64,000 nt of DNA from Rhizobium rhizoryzae. Lineage in GTDB: Bacteria > Pseudomonadota > Alphaproteobacteria > Rhizobiales > Rhizobiaceae. The notes under the pieces were generated by a model. The model saw only the letters and a program-made list of their open reading frames with translations, was not told the origin of the DNA and did no database searches. Made by a program: the position numbers and the translations under genes. The stretch is from assembly GCF_011046895.1 (NCBI RefSeq), contig NZ_CP049250.1, forward strand, positions 1,028,501-1,092,500, written 5' to 3'. Shown here piece by piece: positions 63,481 to 64,000 of this stretch (its first letter is position 1; each line of letters opens with the position of its first letter).

Positions 63481-64000
63481 TCAGCCCTTGGAATAATAGG
63501 GTTCCAGGTTCGATCGCAGGCGCGCATGGATATCGACATCTGCAGAGATGGGATCGATGACCTTGCCCGTAATCTTGTTGTAGGCGTCACGGTAGACGCG
63601 CGCTGTCGCTTCAACAAGATCCCCCGGGATTGTCGGAATGTCATCCTTGTAAGGATCGCATCGCTCGGCGACCCAGTTGCGAACGAAATCCTTGTCAAAA
63701 CTCTCGGGCTTCTCACCTGCCTCAAAGCGGCTCTGGTAGCTATCCGCCATCCAGTAGCGACTGCTGTCGGGCGTATGGATTTCGTCGGCCAGAATGATCG
63801 TTCCGGATTCGTCGACCCCGAACTCATACTTCGTATCAACCAGAATCAGTCCATTCTTCGCTGCCAATGTCTGACCGCGATCAAACAGTGCCAGAGCGTA
63901 TCCACTAACGACGTCCCACTGTGCTTGTGTCAACAAACCGCCTTCCACGATCTCCTTCTCAGAAAGCGGTTCATCATGGCCGCCATCGAAAGCCTTGCTC
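63481..64000 (-). CDS. purC: Phosphoribosylaminoimidazole-succinocarboxamide synthase, 5' part outside the window
   Basis: The C-terminal 173 or so residues of SAICAR synthase, which joins aspartate to CAIR in purine synthesis. The frame continues to the end of the window at 64000, so the gene is truncated and a GTG at 63948 is not its start. Seen: [34 protein letters not shown] and [11 protein letters not shown]. These match the longer PurC form of alphaproteobacteria. It precedes tetR with a 34-bp gap. Confidence 0.93.
   Translation of the reverse strand, partial: SKAFDGGHDEPLSEKEIVEGGLLTQAQWDVVSGYALALFDRGQTLAAKNGLILVDTKYEFGVDESGTIILADEIHTPDSSRYWMADSYQSRFEAGEKPESFDKDFVRNWVAERCDPYKDDIPTIPGDLVEATARVYRDAYNKITGKVIDPISADVDIHARLRSNLEPYYSKG

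Noticed and set aside
63447..63839. N-terminal extension of the TetR frame
   Set aside because: It lies over purC in another frame; the TetR homology starts at the GTG at 63446.
1..64000. tRNA, rRNA, CRISPR arrays, prophage or full insertion sequences
   Set aside because: None was recognised on either strand by eye; a tRNA scan and repeat finder would be needed to exclude small or degenerate ones.

Overview
The window looks like chromosomal DNA of an alphaproteobacterium of the Rhizobiaceae (Agrobacterium/Rhizobium group). The signs are an imuA-imuB-dnaE2 mutagenesis cassette behind a GTTC-N7-GTTC LexA box, a roughly 180 kDa NAD-glutamate dehydrogenase, a LeuD/LeuB and purH/purC housekeeping background, a QuiNAc (O-antigen) trio like that of Rhizobium, and Rhizobiaceae-type palindromic intergenic repeats. 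Both ends cut through genes: a YibQ-type deacetylase at the left and purC at the right. I saw no rRNA, tRNA, CRISPR array, prophage or intact insertion sequence.

Layout. 1-3 kb: YibQ-like protein and rppH, then a LysR gene divergent from a quinone oxidoreductase. 3-10 kb: bfd-bfr iron storage, then the SOS operon imuA-imuB-dnaE2. 10-12.5 kb: a small zincin, a LysE exporter, DUF1737 and a CitE-like lyase. 12.8-14.7 kb: leuD and leuB, followed by a 347-bp MITE-like element with perfect terminal inverted repeats. 15-20 kb: a PAP2 phosphatase and three genes for making UDP-QuiNAc and starting a lipid-linked glycan. 20-24 kb: a Thr/Lys-rich leader ORF in front of asd, a lytic transglycosylase, carbonic anhydrase and pyridoxal kinase. 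24-36.8 kb: NAD-GDH, an MFS transporter, purH, a heparinase II/III-like protein, rsmB, htpX and an SdhAF4-like factor.

37.5-43.2 kb is the most striking region. A REC-PAS-GGDEF-EAL protein and an RpfC-like hybrid sensor kinase overlap by 4 bp and converge on an RpfF-family enoyl-CoA hydratase. That set makes a plausible diffusible signal factor (DSF) system: signal synthase, membrane sensor with phosphorelay, and a cyclic-di-GMP phosphodiesterase as output in place of the classical HD-GYP RpfG.

43.7-50.4 kb holds amino acid catabolism genes: an APC permease, a pipecolate-oxidase-like FAD enzyme, an ALDH7-type semialdehyde dehydrogenase, a P1 peptidase, a LysR gene and a lone Lrp ligand-binding domain. 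51-53.6 kb encodes an 856-residue protein resembling a fusion of a kinase, an M23 peptidase and a class III aminotransferase, with all three active sites apparently lost. 53.8-56.6 kb is the EF-P module (epmB, epmA, efp). 56.7-63.4 kb is a tripartite RND efflux system with a TetR regulator, and the window ends in purC.
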